A stretch of DNA of 43,611 nucleotides from Panacagrimonas sp. (GTDB taxonomy: Bacteria > Pseudomonadota > Gammaproteobacteria > Nevskiales > Nevskiaceae), in assembly GCF_020697055.1 (NCBI RefSeq), contig NZ_JAJFBP010000038.1:1-43611 (forward strand), given 5' to 3'. The notes under the pieces were generated by a model. It made no database searches and was not told the DNA's origin. It saw only the letters and a program-made list of their open reading frames with translations. Positions 16,687 through 25,829 of the stretch are shown one piece after another. Numbering within the stretch: the stretch's first letter is position 1; every line of letters starts with the position of its first letter. The translations under genes were made by a program, and so were the position numbers.

Positions 16687-17931
16687 ATGCACGCTCCGGT
16701 CGATCGGTTCCAATGCCGTTTTTGCGGCCACGCGCTGACGACCAGCTTCGTCGACCTGGGGATGTCGCCGCTGTGCCAGACCCATGTTTCGCCGGATCAG
16801 CTGCACGAGATGGAGCCGTTCTATCCGCTGCACGCCTACCTCTGCGACAACTGCCTGCTGGTGCAGCTGCAGGAGTTCGTCTCGCCGCAGGAGATCTTCG
16901 GCGAGTACGCGTACTTCTCGTCGTTCTCGAGCAGCTGGGTCGAGCACGCGCGCCGCTACGTCGAGATGATGATCGGCCGCTTCGGCCTGGGCGCCGGCAG
17001 CAAGGTGATGGAGATCGCCAGCAACGACGGCTACCTGCTGCAGCATTTCGTCGCGGCCGGTGTGCCGGTGCTGGGCATCGAGCCCGCGGCGAACGTCGGC
17101 AAGGCGGCCATCGACAAGGGCGTGCCCACGCTGACGCGTTTCTTCGGCCGCGCCACGGCCGATGAGATCGCGCGCACGCACGGCCGGCCCGACGTGCTGC
17201 TGGGCAACAACGTGCTGGCGCACGTCCCGGATCTGAACGACTTCGTCGGCGGCATGAAGCGGCTGCTCGCGCCGTCGGGCGTCATCACGATGGAATTCCC
17301 GCACCTGCAGCGCCTGATGGCCGAAAACCAGTTCGACACGATCTACCACGAGCACTTCAGCTACTTCTCGTTCCTCGCGGTCGAGCGGATCTTTGCGCAC
17401 CACGGACTGACGCTGTTCGACGTCGAGGAGCTGCCCACGCACGGCGGATCGCTGCGCATCTTCGGCCGCCACACCGAGCACGCGGCGCTGGCCGTCACGC
17501 CGCGCGTCGAAGCGCTGCGGAAGAAGGAGATCGACGACGGTTTCCTGGATCCCGAGCGCTATCGCGGCTTCGGCGAGCAGGTGCAGGAGGCCAAGCGCAA
17601 CCTGCTCAGCTTCCTGATCGATGCGCGGCGCAGCGGCAAGAAGGTCGTGGGCTACGGCGCGCCCGGCAAGGGCAATACGCTGCTCAACTACTGCGGCATC
17701 CGCAGCGACTTCGTCGAGTTCACCGTCGATGCCAATCCCTACAAGCAGGGCAAGTACACGCCCGGCACCCGCATCCCGATCCGCGCGCCCGAAGCGATCC
17801 GCGAGGCGCGGCCCGACTACGTGCTCATCCTTCCGTGGAACCTGAAGGATGAAATCTCCACGGCCGCCGCCTACATCGCCGAGTGGGGCGGGCGCTTCGT
17901 CGTTCCCATCCCCGAGACGCGCGTGCTGTGA
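16687..17931 (+). CDS. Sugar C-methyltransferase-like SAM-dependent methyltransferase
   Basis: A 414-residue protein with the three-part layout of deoxysugar C-methyltransferases (TylC3/NovU-like). There is an N-terminal zinc-binding domain with C10-x2-C13 and C53-x2-C56. The SAM-binding core has VMEIASNDGYLLQ at residues 107-119. The C-terminal domain contains YGAPGKGNTLLNYC. Such enzymes add a methyl group to the carbon next to a keto group of an NDP-keto-deoxysugar. The ATG at 16687 places the zinc motif near the N-terminus; an in-frame ATG at 16612 with an AGGAA upstream is an alternative. It opens the plus-strand sugar operon and is followed by an SDR enzyme. Confidence 0.82.
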   Translation: MHAPVDRFQCRFCGHALTTSFVDLGMSPLCQTHVSPDQLHEMEPFYPLHAYLCDNCLLVQLQEFVSPQEIFGEYAYFSSFSSSWVEHARRYVEMMIGRFGLGAGSKVMEIASNDGYLLQHFVAAGVPVLGIEPAANVGKAAIDKGVPTLTRFFGRATADEIARTHGRPDVLLGNNVLAHVPDLNDFVGGMKRLLAPSGVITMEFPHLQRLMAENQFDTIYHEHFSYFSFLAVERIFAHHGLTLFDVEELPTHGGSLRIFGRHTEHAALAVTPRVEALRKKEIDDGFLDPERYRGFGEQVQEAKRNLLSFLIDARRSGKKVVGYGAPGKGNTLLNYCGIRSDFVEFTVDANPYKQGKYTPGTRIPIRAPEAIREARPDYVLILPWNLKDEISTAAAYIAEWGGRFVVPIPETRVL

Positions 17932-17951
17932 ATCCGCCCCCTCCCGCACCC

Positions 17952-18989
17952 ATGAAGATTCTCGTCACCGGCACCGAGGGCTACATCGGCTCGCGCCTGG
18001 CGCCGCTGCTGCTCGCGCGCGGCCACGACGTCGTGGGCCTCGATACGGGGCTCTACCGCGATGGCTGCCTCTACCTCGATTCGCTCGGCACGCCGGTGGG
18101 CGTGCGCACCGCCTTCAAGGATCTGCGGGCGGTGACACCGGAGGACTTCGCCGGCCTCGACGCGGTGATCCACCTGGCCGAGCTATCCAATGATCCGCTG
18201 GGGCAGAACCGGCCGGAGCTGACGTTCCAGATCAACCACCAGGGTTCGGTGCGCATCGCGCAGATGGCGCGCAAGGCCGGCGTGCGGCGGTTCGTCTACG
18301 CCTCGTCGTGCAGCGTCTACGGCCTCGGATCCGGAGAGATCCTGGACGAGACCGCGCCGACCAATCCGCAGACCGCGTACGGCCACTGCAAGGTGATGGT
18401 CGAACGCGACGTGATGCCGATGGCCGACGAGAACTTCTCGGTCGTCTTCCTGCGCAACGCCACCGCCTACGGACCCTCGCCGCGCATGCGCTTCGACATC
18501 GTGCTCAACGATCTCTGCGCGCTGGCGTGGACGCGCAGGAAGATCGCGATGGTCAGCGACGGGAGCCCGTGGCGGCCGATCGTGCACATCGAGGACATCT
18601 GCGAGGCGATGCGCTGCGCCGTCGAAGCACCGGCCGATGCGGTCAACGGCCAGATCTTCAACGTCGGCAGGACCGATCAGAATTTCCGCATCCGGGAGAT
18701 CGCGCAGATCGTCGCCGACGCGTTTCCCGGATGCGAGGTGAGCTCCGGTCCGCCCAGCGGCGACACCCGCAGCTACCGCGTCGGCTTCGACAAGATCGCC
18801 ACGCGCCTTCCCGGCTACGAAGCACGCTGGACCGCCCAGCGCGGCGCCGCGGAACTGCGCGCGCTGTTCGAGCGCATCGAGTTCTCCACCGAGACCCACG
18901 AATTCCGCGCATTCACCCGGCTCAAGCAGCTGAAGTACCTGCAGCGCACCGGCCAGATCGACGACGACCTGCACTGGAAGCCGCGGTGA
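17952..18989 (+). CDS. NAD-dependent sugar epimerase/dehydratase/reductase (extended SDR)
   Basis: A 345-residue extended-SDR protein with the Rossmann motif TGTEGYIG (residues 6-13), the SSCSVYG stretch and the catalytic Y143-x3-K147 (AYGHCK). These features fit NDP-sugar epimerases, 4,6-dehydratases and 4-ketoreductases; the sequence alone does not choose between them. The ATG at 17952 begins MKILVTG; an overlapping GTG at the previous stop would add a Pro-rich leader and is less likely. It sits between the C-methyltransferase and an RmlC-like epimerase gene, so it should act on the same NDP-sugar. A reductase or dehydratase role would fill a gap in the pathway. Confidence 0.82.
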   Translation: MKILVTGTEGYIGSRLAPLLLARGHDVVGLDTGLYRDGCLYLDSLGTPVGVRTAFKDLRAVTPEDFAGLDAVIHLAELSNDPLGQNRPELTFQINHQGSVRIAQMARKAGVRRFVYASSCSVYGLGSGEILDETAPTNPQTAYGHCKVMVERDVMPMADENFSVVFLRNATAYGPSPRMRFDIVLNDLCALAWTRRKIAMVSDGSPWRPIVHIEDICEAMRCAVEAPADAVNGQIFNVGRTDQNFRIREIAQIVADAFPGCEVSSGPPSGDTRSYRVGFDKIATRLPGYEARWTAQRGAAELRALFERIEFSTETHEFRAFTRLKQLKYLQRTGQIDDDLHWKPR

Positions 18990-19528
18990 TCTTCCACCCG
19001 ACACTGATCGCCGGCGCCGTCGTGGTGGAACCGCAACGCGCGGAGGACGAGCGTGGCTTCTTCGCGCGGGTATGGTGCGAATCCGAGTTCGCGCGTCACG
19101 GCATCGAGGTTTCGATGCTGCAGGCGAGCCTGTCCCACAACCGCAGCGCGGGCACGATCCGCGGCATGCACTTCTCCCGCTTACCGGCGCAGGAAGGCAA
19201 GCTCGTGCGCTGTCAGAACGGGCGGATGCTCGACGTGATCGTCGATCTTCGCCGCGACCAGCCGAGCTACCTGAAGCAGGTCGCGGTCGAGCTGGACGAT
19301 CGATCGCATCGCGCGCTCTACATACCGCCGGGGGTCGCGCACGGATTCCAGACGCTCGTCGACGATTGCGACGTGCTGTACATGATGACGCAGGCCTACC
19401 AGCCCGAACTCGCCGCCGGCGTGCGGTTCGACGATCCCGCCTTCGGCATCCGCTGGCCGCTGCCGGTCAGCGTGATCTCCGATCGCGACCGCGCCTATCC
19501 GGATTTCGTCACGGATCCGAGGAGCTGA
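18986..19528 (+). CDS. dTDP-4-dehydrorhamnose 3,5-epimerase family protein (RmlC-like)
   Basis: A cupin-fold epimerase acting on NDP-4-keto-6-deoxysugars. The GTG at 18986 overlaps the upstream SDR stop by 4 nt and gives 180 residues, the usual length. Catalytic positions are kept: the base H62 (IRGMHFSRLP, where RmlC has RGLHYQ), K72, H119 (PPGVAHGF) and the probable acid Y132. It is thus likely active as a 3- and/or 5-epimerase. No rmlA, rmlB or rmlD lies nearby, so this is not a standard rhamnose operon; the substrate is probably the product of the adjacent methyltransferase or SDR step. Confidence 0.85.
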   Translation: MIFHPTLIAGAVVVEPQRAEDERGFFARVWCESEFARHGIEVSMLQASLSHNRSAGTIRGMHFSRLPAQEGKLVRCQNGRMLDVIVDLRRDQPSYLKQVAVELDDRSHRALYIPPGVAHGFQTLVDDCDVLYMMTQAYQPELAAGVRFDDPAFGIRWPLPVSVISDRDRAYPDFVTDPRS

Positions 19529-19534
19529 GCCTGC

Positions 19535-20869
19535 ATGCTGCTCGAATCCTTCCAGGATCCGGTGACCGCGCGCGCAGCCGCCGACGAGGCATACGCGCTC
19601 GCTGGGCGCCTGTTCCCGATCTGCCGCAGCATCACCGGCAACGGCGTGCGCGCGACGCTGGACCTGGTCGAAACGGTCGTATCGCTCACGCGTTCCGAAG
19701 TGCCGTCGGGGACGGCGGTGTTCGACTGGGAAGTGCCGCGCGAATGGAACATCCGCGACGCCTACATCGCCGACGCGTCGGGCCGGCGCGTCGTCGACTT
19801 CCGGCAGCACAATCTGCACGTCGTGAACTACTCGGCGCCGGTGCGCAGGACGATGTCGCTGGACGAGCTGCAGCCCCACCTGCACTCGATGCCGGAAAAG
19901 CCCGACTGGATCCCTTATCGCACGAGCTACTACCGCGAGACCTGGGGCTTCTGCCTGCGACACGCGGATCGCGAACGCATGCAGCCGGGGCCCTACGAGG
20001 TGGTCGTCGATTCGACGCTCGCGGACGGCCATCTGACGTACGCCGAATGCGTGGTGCCCGGAAGCGGACCGGGCGAAGCGATCGTGTACACGCACACCTG
20101 CCACCCGTCGCTGGCCAACGACAACCTCAGCGGCCTGTCGCTGGTCTCGGTGCTCGCGCGCGAGGTGTCGCGCCGGTCGCCGCGACGGACGTGGCGTTTC
20201 GTGTTCGGTCCGGGGACGATCGGTTCGCTCACGTGGCTGTCGCGCAACGAGTCGATCCTTCCGGGCGTGCGCGGCGGCCTGGTCGTCGGCCTGCTCGGCG
20301 ATCGCGGCGCGCTGACCTACAAGCGCAGCCGTCGCGGCGACACGCCGACCGATCGCGCCGCCGAAGTGGTGCTGCGCGACGCCGGTGCGGACGCACGGCT
20401 CGTCGACTTCGAGCCCTACGGCTACGACGAGCGCCAGTTCTGCTCGCCTGGATTCGACCTGCCGATCGGACGCCTCACCCGTTCTCCGAACGGCGCGTAT
20501 CCGGAATATCACTCGTCGGCGGACGATCTGGCTTTCCTGGATGTCGACAGGCTCGCCGAGTCGCTGCAGGTGCTGTCGAACCTGGTCGGCGCCATCGACG
20601 CCAACCGCTTCCTGCTCAACCTTTCGCCCAAGGGCGAGCCGCGGCTCGGAAAGCGCGGCTTGTACGGCATGGTCGGCGGCACCTCGCCGGGCGCTTTCGA
20701 GCACGCGCTGCTGTGGGTCCTGAGCCTGGCCGACGGACAGACCGACCTCGTGACGATGGCGCGGCGCGCGAAGCTGCCGCTGGTCCTTCTCGACGAGGCG
20801 GCGCTCGCGCTCGAGCAGGCCGGGCTGCTTCAAGCCGCCGACCAGCCCATCGGCCGGCCGATCCGATGA
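19535..20869 (+). CDS. DUF4910 aminopeptidase-like protein
   Basis: A 444-residue protein that I place in the DUF4910 (zinc-peptidase-like) group. It has YTHTCHPSLANDNLSG near residues 185-200, giving H190 and D196 as candidate metal ligands. PGTIGSLTWLS, and PEYHSSADDL near the end of the catalytic domain, fit the M28-like fold. A winged-helix-like C-terminal part is expected. No signal peptide or membrane segment is seen, so it should be cytoplasmic. It overlaps the next aminotransferase gene by 4 nt and follows the epimerase by 6 nt, which ties it to sugar synthesis rather than protein turnover. Function is unknown. Confidence 0.72.
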   Translation: MLLESFQDPVTARAAADEAYALAGRLFPICRSITGNGVRATLDLVETVVSLTRSEVPSGTAVFDWEVPREWNIRDAYIADASGRRVVDFRQHNLHVVNYSAPVRRTMSLDELQPHLHSMPEKPDWIPYRTSYYRETWGFCLRHADRERMQPGPYEVVVDSTLADGHLTYAECVVPGSGPGEAIVYTHTCHPSLANDNLSGLSLVSVLAREVSRRSPRRTWRFVFGPGTIGSLTWLSRNESILPGVRGGLVVGLLGDRGALTYKRSRRGDTPTDRAAEVVLRDAGADARLVDFEPYGYDERQFCSPGFDLPIGRLTRSPNGAYPEYHSSADDLAFLDVDRLAESLQVLSNLVGAIDANRFLLNLSPKGEPRLGKRGLYGMVGGTSPGAFEHALLWVLSLADGQTDLVTMARRAKLPLVLLDEAALALEQAGLLQAADQPIGRPIR

Positions 20870-22191
20870 CGAATCCGACCGATTCCGGCGATCCGGACGT
20901 CGAGCAGCTGCGCCGCCGGCTGCACGAGGCGATTCCCGGCGGCTGCCACACCTACGCCAAGGGAGACGACCAGTTCCCGGTCGACGCGCCGGCGCTGATC
21001 GCGCGCGGCCGCGGCTGTCACGTCTGGGATCTCGAGGGACGCGAGTACATCGAATACGGCATGGGCCTGCGCTCGGTGACGCTGGGTCACGCGTTCTCGC
21101 CGGTGGTCGACGCGGTGCGCGACGCGCTGGCGCTGGGCACCAACTTCTCGCGCCCGTCGCCGATGGAGCTCGACTGCGCGGAGACGTTCCTGCGCCTGGT
21201 ACCGACCGCGGAGATGGTGAAGTTCTGCAAGGACGGCTCGCACGCCGTCGACGGTGCGATCCGCCTGGCCCGCGCGCACACCGGACGCGAGATCGTCGCG
21301 GCGTGCGCCGAGCATCCGTTCTTCTCCACCGGCGACTGGTTCATCGGCACCACGCCGATGAGCGCGGGCATCCCCGAGGCCACGCGCCGGCTCGTGCTGC
21401 CGTTCCGGTACAACGACCTCGACGCCCTGCGCGGCCTTTTCGCGCAGCACCCCGGCCAGATCGCCTGCGTGATCATGGAAGCGGCGCGGCTCGACGAACC
21501 CGCGCCGGGTTATCTCGCAGGCGTGCGCGACCTGGTGCACGCCAACGGCGCGCTGCTGGTATTCGACGAAATGATCACGGGCTTTCGCTGGAACCTGCAC
21601 GGCGCGCAGCACGAGTACGGTGTGACGCCGGATCTGTCGGCCTTCGGCAAGGCGATCGCGAACGGCTTTTCGGTCTCGGCGATCGCCGGGCGGCGCGAGA
21701 TCATGCAGCTCGGCGGCAGCGACCACGATCGCGACCGCGTGTTCCTGCTCTCGACCACGCACGGCGCCGAGACCCACCAGCTCGCCGCGGCGATCGCGAC
21801 GATGTCGTTCCATGAATCCAACCCGGTCATCGAGACCCTCGCCGCACGCGGCGCGCGCCTGCGCGCCGGGTTCGATCGCGCCGCGCGCGCATCCGGGGTC
21901 GAGGACCACGTGGCGCTGATGAGCCGCGACTGCAACCTGCTGTTCGCCACGCGCGACCAGCAGAAGGCGCCCAGCCAGCCGTTCCGCACGCTGTTCATGC
22001 AGCAGCTGCTGCGTCACGGCGTGATCGCGCCGTCGTTCGTGGTCAGCTATTCGCACAGCGAGCAGGACATCGACCACACGATCGACGCGATCGGCAGCGC
22101 GTTGGGGGTATATCGCAAGGCGCTGGATGAGGGCGTGGACAAATACCTCGTCGGCCGCCCCGTCAAACCCGCGTTCCGGCGTCGCGCATGA
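20866..22191 (+). CDS. Class III PLP aminotransferase, glutamate-1-semialdehyde aminomutase-like
   Basis: A 441-residue fold-type I PLP enzyme. It has the cofactor aspartate D234 (LLVFDEMITGFR) and the Schiff-base lysine K262 (DLSAFGKAIANGF). The nearest familiar relative is HemL, but the N-terminus (IPGGCHTYAKGDDQFP) and the setting inside a sugar operon argue against a heme role. A plausible function is amination or isomerisation of a keto-sugar or of an amino-acid-like substituent. The ATG at 20866 overlaps the DUF4910 stop (ATGA), and its own stop overlaps the glycosyltransferase start (ATGA), so the three genes are translationally coupled. Confidence 0.82.
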   Translation: MTNPTDSGDPDVEQLRRRLHEAIPGGCHTYAKGDDQFPVDAPALIARGRGCHVWDLEGREYIEYGMGLRSVTLGHAFSPVVDAVRDALALGTNFSRPSPMELDCAETFLRLVPTAEMVKFCKDGSHAVDGAIRLARAHTGREIVAACAEHPFFSTGDWFIGTTPMSAGIPEATRRLVLPFRYNDLDALRGLFAQHPGQIACVIMEAARLDEPAPGYLAGVRDLVHANGALLVFDEMITGFRWNLHGAQHEYGVTPDLSAFGKAIANGFSVSAIAGRREIMQLGGSDHDRDRVFLLSTTHGAETHQLAAAIATMSFHESNPVIETLAARGARLRAGFDRAARASGVEDHVALMSRDCNLLFATRDQQKAPSQPFRTLFMQQLLRHGVIAPSFVVSYSHSEQDIDHTIDAIGSALGVYRKALDEGVDKYLVGRPVKPAFRRRA

Positions 22192-23171
22192 AGCCACTCG
22201 TTTCGATCCTGACGCCGGTCTACAACAACGCCGAGTACCTGGCCGAGTGCATCGAGAGCGTGCGCGCCCAGACCTACGGCAACTGGGAGTACGTGATCGT
22301 CAACAACTGCAGCACCGACGGCACGCTGGAGATCGCGCGCCGCTATGCCGCGATGGACGATCGCATCCGCGTGCACGACAACGACACGTTCCTGGGTGCC
22401 GAGGCCAACCACAACCACGCGATGCGCCAGATCTCCGCGCGCAGCACGTACTGCAAGCTGGTGTTCGCGGATGACTGGCTCTTCCCGCGCTGCGTCGAGG
22501 ACATGGTGGCGGTCGCCGAGCAGCACCCGAGCGCCGCGATCGTCGGCTGCTACGGCCTGGATGGCAGCCGCATCCTGTGGGACGGACTTCCCTACCCGGC
22601 CACGCTGACCTCCGGGCGCGAGGCCTGCCGCCTGTTCTTCCAGAAGCGGATCTACGCGTTCGGAACCGGCACCTCGCTGCTCTATCGCAGCGACATCGTG
22701 CGGGCGCGCGATCCGTTCTTCGACGAAGCCAACACCCACGCCGACACCGAGTCCTGCATCGAGCTGATGCACGACCACGACTTCGGATTCGTCCACCAGG
22801 TGCTGGTGTTCTCGCGCCAGCAGCCCGGATCGCTGCGCGAGGCATCGCAGCGCATGAACACGCTGCTCGCGGCCCGCCTGGTCGAACTCGCGCGTCACGG
22901 CCCGCACTTCCTGGACCCCGCGGAGCTGCGGCGCTGCATCGACGAGCGCCTGGACGAGTACTACAACTTCCTCGCCGTCAGCACGATCCGTGGCAACCGC
23001 GATCCGAAGTTCTGGCGGCACCATCGCGCGGCGCTGGACGCGAGCGGGCATCCGCTCAGCACGCTGCGCCTGCTGCGGGCGATCGGCGCCCGCGTGCTGC
23101 GCGCGGTGCTCGACCCGCTGGAAACGTTTCAGAAATTGGGCATCCTGGGCGGGGGGACCCGCCGATGGTGA
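22188..23171 (+). CDS. Family 2 glycosyltransferase
   Basis: A 327-residue GT-A protein opening with VSILTPVYNNAEYLAECIESV and having the nucleotide-sugar/metal block FADDW near residue 94. The family transfers a sugar from an NDP-sugar to a lipid-linked or growing glycan at the inner face of the membrane. The C-terminal part has no clear membrane helix. Coupled by 4-nt overlap to the aminotransferase upstream and by 7-nt overlap to a second GT2 gene downstream, so it probably handles the sugar made by this operon. Confidence 0.85.
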   Translation: MKPLVSILTPVYNNAEYLAECIESVRAQTYGNWEYVIVNNCSTDGTLEIARRYAAMDDRIRVHDNDTFLGAEANHNHAMRQISARSTYCKLVFADDWLFPRCVEDMVAVAEQHPSAAIVGCYGLDGSRILWDGLPYPATLTSGREACRLFFQKRIYAFGTGTSLLYRSDIVRARDPFFDEANTHADTESCIELMHDHDFGFVHQVLVFSRQQPGSLREASQRMNTLLAARLVELARHGPHFLDPAELRRCIDERLDEYYNFLAVSTIRGNRDPKFWRHHRAALDASGHPLSTLRLLRAIGARVLRAVLDPLETFQKLGILGGGTRRW

Positions 23172-24166
23172 CCACGATGCCGATCCAGACGCCCGTCGAT
23201 GCGCCGATGGTGTCGGTCGTGGTCGCCTGTCGCAACGAGTCGCGCTGGATCTCGGACTGCCTGGGCAGCGTCCTGGGCCAGACCCATCGCAACCTGGAGA
23301 TCATCGTCGTCGACGACGGCTCCACCGACGGCACGCCCGAGATCGTCGAGTCGACCTCCGATCCGCGCCTGCGCCTGGTCCGACAACCTGCGCGCGGCGC
23401 ATGCGCGGCCCGCAACGTCGGCATGCGCCAGGCCCGGGGCGACCTGATCCAGATGCTCGACGGCGACGACATGCTGGCGCCGGACAAGATCGAGCACCAG
23501 GTGGCGCGCTGGCGACAGGACGGCGACGCGCACGTCTACTTCGGACCGTACGCGCGCTTCGTCGACACGATCGCCGAGGCGGTGCAGCGGCCCGAGGCCA
23601 ACTGGCGCGACATGAGCGGACTCGAGTGGCTGGTCTCCGCGTGGTCCGACGGCGGCATGATGGCGCCGCATTCGTGGCTCACGCCGGCGCCCTTGATCCG
23701 CGCCGCGGGCGAATGGGACGAGTCGCTGATGCAGAACCAGGACGGCGAGTACTTCTCCCGGGTCCTGCTCGCGTCGTCCGGCGTGCGCTTCTGCAGCGAA
23801 GCCTTGAGCTACTACCGGCAGAAGTCCAAGCATTCGATCAGCAAGCGGGTGGATCGCCCCGCGCGCGAATCGCGGCTGCGCTCGACGCTGGGCATCATCG
23901 ATCGCCTAATGGGCCTGGACGGCGGCGAGCGAACGCGCCGGGCCTGCGGCAACGCGATCGAGGAGGTGATGTTCCAGACCTATCCCGAATTTCCCGATCT
24001 GAGCTCGATCGCCCGGCGTCGGCTCTCGGAGATCGGCGGCGGTGACGGAACGCGCCCGTTCCGCGGTCCGTACTTCAAGACCGTCTCGGCGATCCTCGGC
24101 TGGCGCGGCGCGCGGTTCCTGCAGCACACGCACCACGCGGTGAGGGACCGGCTGCGCCGGGCCTAG
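23165..24166 (+). CDS. Family 2 glycosyltransferase
   Basis: A 333-residue GT2 protein. After a short leader it has MVSVVVACRNESRWISDCLG, then EIIVVDDGSTDGTPEIV and the acidic metal block LDGDD. The ATG at 23165 (MVTTMPIQTP) overlaps the preceding glycosyltransferase stop by 7 nt. It has about the same size as its neighbour but is clearly diverged, so the two probably add different residues. The gene ends 5 bp from the convergent flippase gene, with no terminator between them. Confidence 0.85.
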   Translation: MVTTMPIQTPVDAPMVSVVVACRNESRWISDCLGSVLGQTHRNLEIIVVDDGSTDGTPEIVESTSDPRLRLVRQPARGACAARNVGMRQARGDLIQMLDGDDMLAPDKIEHQVARWRQDGDAHVYFGPYARFVDTIAEAVQRPEANWRDMSGLEWLVSAWSDGGMMAPHSWLTPAPLIRAAGEWDESLMQNQDGEYFSRVLLASSGVRFCSEALSYYRQKSKHSISKRVDRPARESRLRSTLGIIDRLMGLDGGERTRRACGNAIEEVMFQTYPEFPDLSSIARRRLSEIGGGDGTRPFRGPYFKTVSAILGWRGARFLQHTHHAVRDRLRRA

Positions 24167-24171
24167 CGCCG

Positions 24172-25632
24172 CTATTCGGCGGCCGGCACACGGGACGGCT
24201 TCCACAGCCGCCCGATGAGCGTCATGACCGCGTGCCGACGCAGGCACAGCACGCATGCCGCGTAGACCCCGATGCCGATGACGACCGCGCCGGCAAGGCG
24301 CGGCAGCGCAGGCCACGACGCCATCCGATCGATGCTCCATACCACGACGCCGAACATCAGCAGCGTGCAGATGGCCGTCGACGACACCGCTTGCAGCACC
24401 GCGCCCGGCGACAGGCCGTACAGGCGGCGCGCCACATACAGGATCGCGACGCCGTCGAGCGCCCAGGACGCCAGCCGTGCGAGGCCCGCGGCGATCAACC
24501 CGAGCGGCGCCAGCAGCGCAACGGCGATCGCGGTTACCACGACGTCGAAGATGCTGAATCCGAATCCGACCTGGGCCCTGCCGGTGGCCAGCACGCCGTT
24601 GTGCATGAAGGCCGTCGCGCTGACGATCGCCGCCGCCAGCGCGAGGCAGACCGCGATCGGCGCCGATGCGGTCCAGGCCGGCCCCGCGATCACCAGCAGG
24701 ATCAGCGGCGCGGTCGCCGCCAGCCCGACGAAGATCGGCTGGAGGATCAGCGAGGTCTCGTCGATGGTGCGCTCGACCGCGCCGCTCAGTCGCGTCGCAT
24801 CGCCCTGTAGCCGGGCGAAGTAGGCCATCGCGATGTTGTGCCCGATGGGACCGGTCACCGCGCGGACCGGCTCGACGATGCGCATCGCCATGTTGAGGAA
24901 ACCGTTGCCCTCGACGCCGAAGAAACGCGTGACCAGCGACTGGAAGATCGCCTCGCCGACGCCTGCGACGTAGCGCGTGCCCAGGCTCCATCTCCCGAAC
25001 TCGAGCAGCTGTCGCGCCGGCGCGAGGTTCCATCGCGGCAGGATCCGCACCGGCGCGCGCCTGGCCACCACGATCAGGTTGACGAAGCGCGCCGTGAACG
25101 GGACCGCCAGCAGGGCCACGACGCCGGCGCCGGTCCACGCCAGCGTCAGGCCGACCGCGGTGCCGACCGCCAGGCCCAGCAGGTTGCCGATGGCGATGTC
25201 GGGGAACCGGCGCAGACGGCGCGCCATCGCGGTGTAGACCGAAAGCGGACCTTCGGCGAACAGGATCAGCCCGAACCCGCTCGCCAGCGCCAGCGCCTGT
25301 CGTGCAGGGACCGCCGAATCGGGGATCGTCGCGGCCAGCAGCAGCACGAGCGCATAGAGCCCCGCCGCCAGCGCGAGCACCGTCGCGAGCGCCGCGGCGA
25401 AATGCGCCTTGCGCACCCGCAGGCGCTGGACCAGCGCCTCCTCGAACAGCCCGGAAACCAGCGTCGTGATCGTGCCGACGTACACGATCGTCAACGCCGA
25501 CAGACCGAAGGTCTCGGGGCCGAGCATCCGCGCGAACAGCACCGTGCTGGTGAGCTGCAGCAGCACGCGGCCGACCGCGTCGGCGCCCGAGAGCGTCAGC
25601 CATCCGAGCAGGGGCGAGCCGCGACGTTTCAC
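24172..25632 (-). CDS. Oligosaccharide flippase (MOP/Wzx-like membrane protein)
   Basis: A 486-residue integral membrane protein with a dozen or more hydrophobic segments. It opens with LGWLTLSGADAVGRVLLQ, the pattern of Wzx/WzxC-type polysaccharide transporters that flip undecaprenyl-linked repeat units to the periplasm. The start is GTG at 25632; an in-frame stop lies just upstream and no other near start is seen. It runs opposite to the surrounding sugar genes, converging with the second glycosyltransferase and diverging from the cytidylyltransferase gene, so it needs its own promoter in the 197-bp divergent gap. Confidence 0.85.
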   Translation of the reverse strand: MKRRGSPLLGWLTLSGADAVGRVLLQLTSTVLFARMLGPETFGLSALTIVYVGTITTLVSGLFEEALVQRLRVRKAHFAAALATVLALAAGLYALVLLLAATIPDSAVPARQALALASGFGLILFAEGPLSVYTAMARRLRRFPDIAIGNLLGLAVGTAVGLTLAWTGAGVVALLAVPFTARFVNLIVVARRAPVRILPRWNLAPARQLLEFGRWSLGTRYVAGVGEAIFQSLVTRFFGVEGNGFLNMAMRIVEPVRAVTGPIGHNIAMAYFARLQGDATRLSGAVERTIDETSLILQPIFVGLAATAPLILLVIAGPAWTASAPIAVCLALAAAIVSATAFMHNGVLATGRAQVGFGFSIFDVVVTAIAVALLAPLGLIAAGLARLASWALDGVAILYVARRLYGLSPGAVLQAVSSTAICTLLMFGVVVWSIDRMASWPALPRLAGAVVIGIGVYAACVLCLRRHAVMTLIGRLWKPSRVPAAE

Positions 25633-25829
25633 GCCGCGCTCACGAGCCGCGCGGCATCAAGGCGCACGGTGCGGCCCTGCAATTTGCGGACGACGGCGAT
25701 GCTTCCCATGCGCAATCTTCCTCGACTAGGCGATGCCGCGGAAATCGGTCAGAGTTGGATCGACGCGGGCGTCGCGCGCGCCACGCCGCCGATGATCTCG
25801 AGACTCGATACGCGGAGGGATTCTTTCCG
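25633..25829. promoter_or_regulatory. Divergent intergenic gap between flippase and cytidylyltransferase genes
   Basis: This 197-bp gap must carry promoters for both flanking genes. I see a Shine-Dalgarno GGAGGG (25814-25819) for the plus-strand gene but no convincing -35/-10 pair. No repeat or hairpin stands out. Confidence 0.4.

Noticed and set aside
18308..19528. 406-codon frame beginning upstream of the RmlC-like gene
   Set aside because: Only the last 180 residues match a family; the upstream part is out-of-frame sequence inside the SDR gene, so the start was moved to the GTG at 18986.
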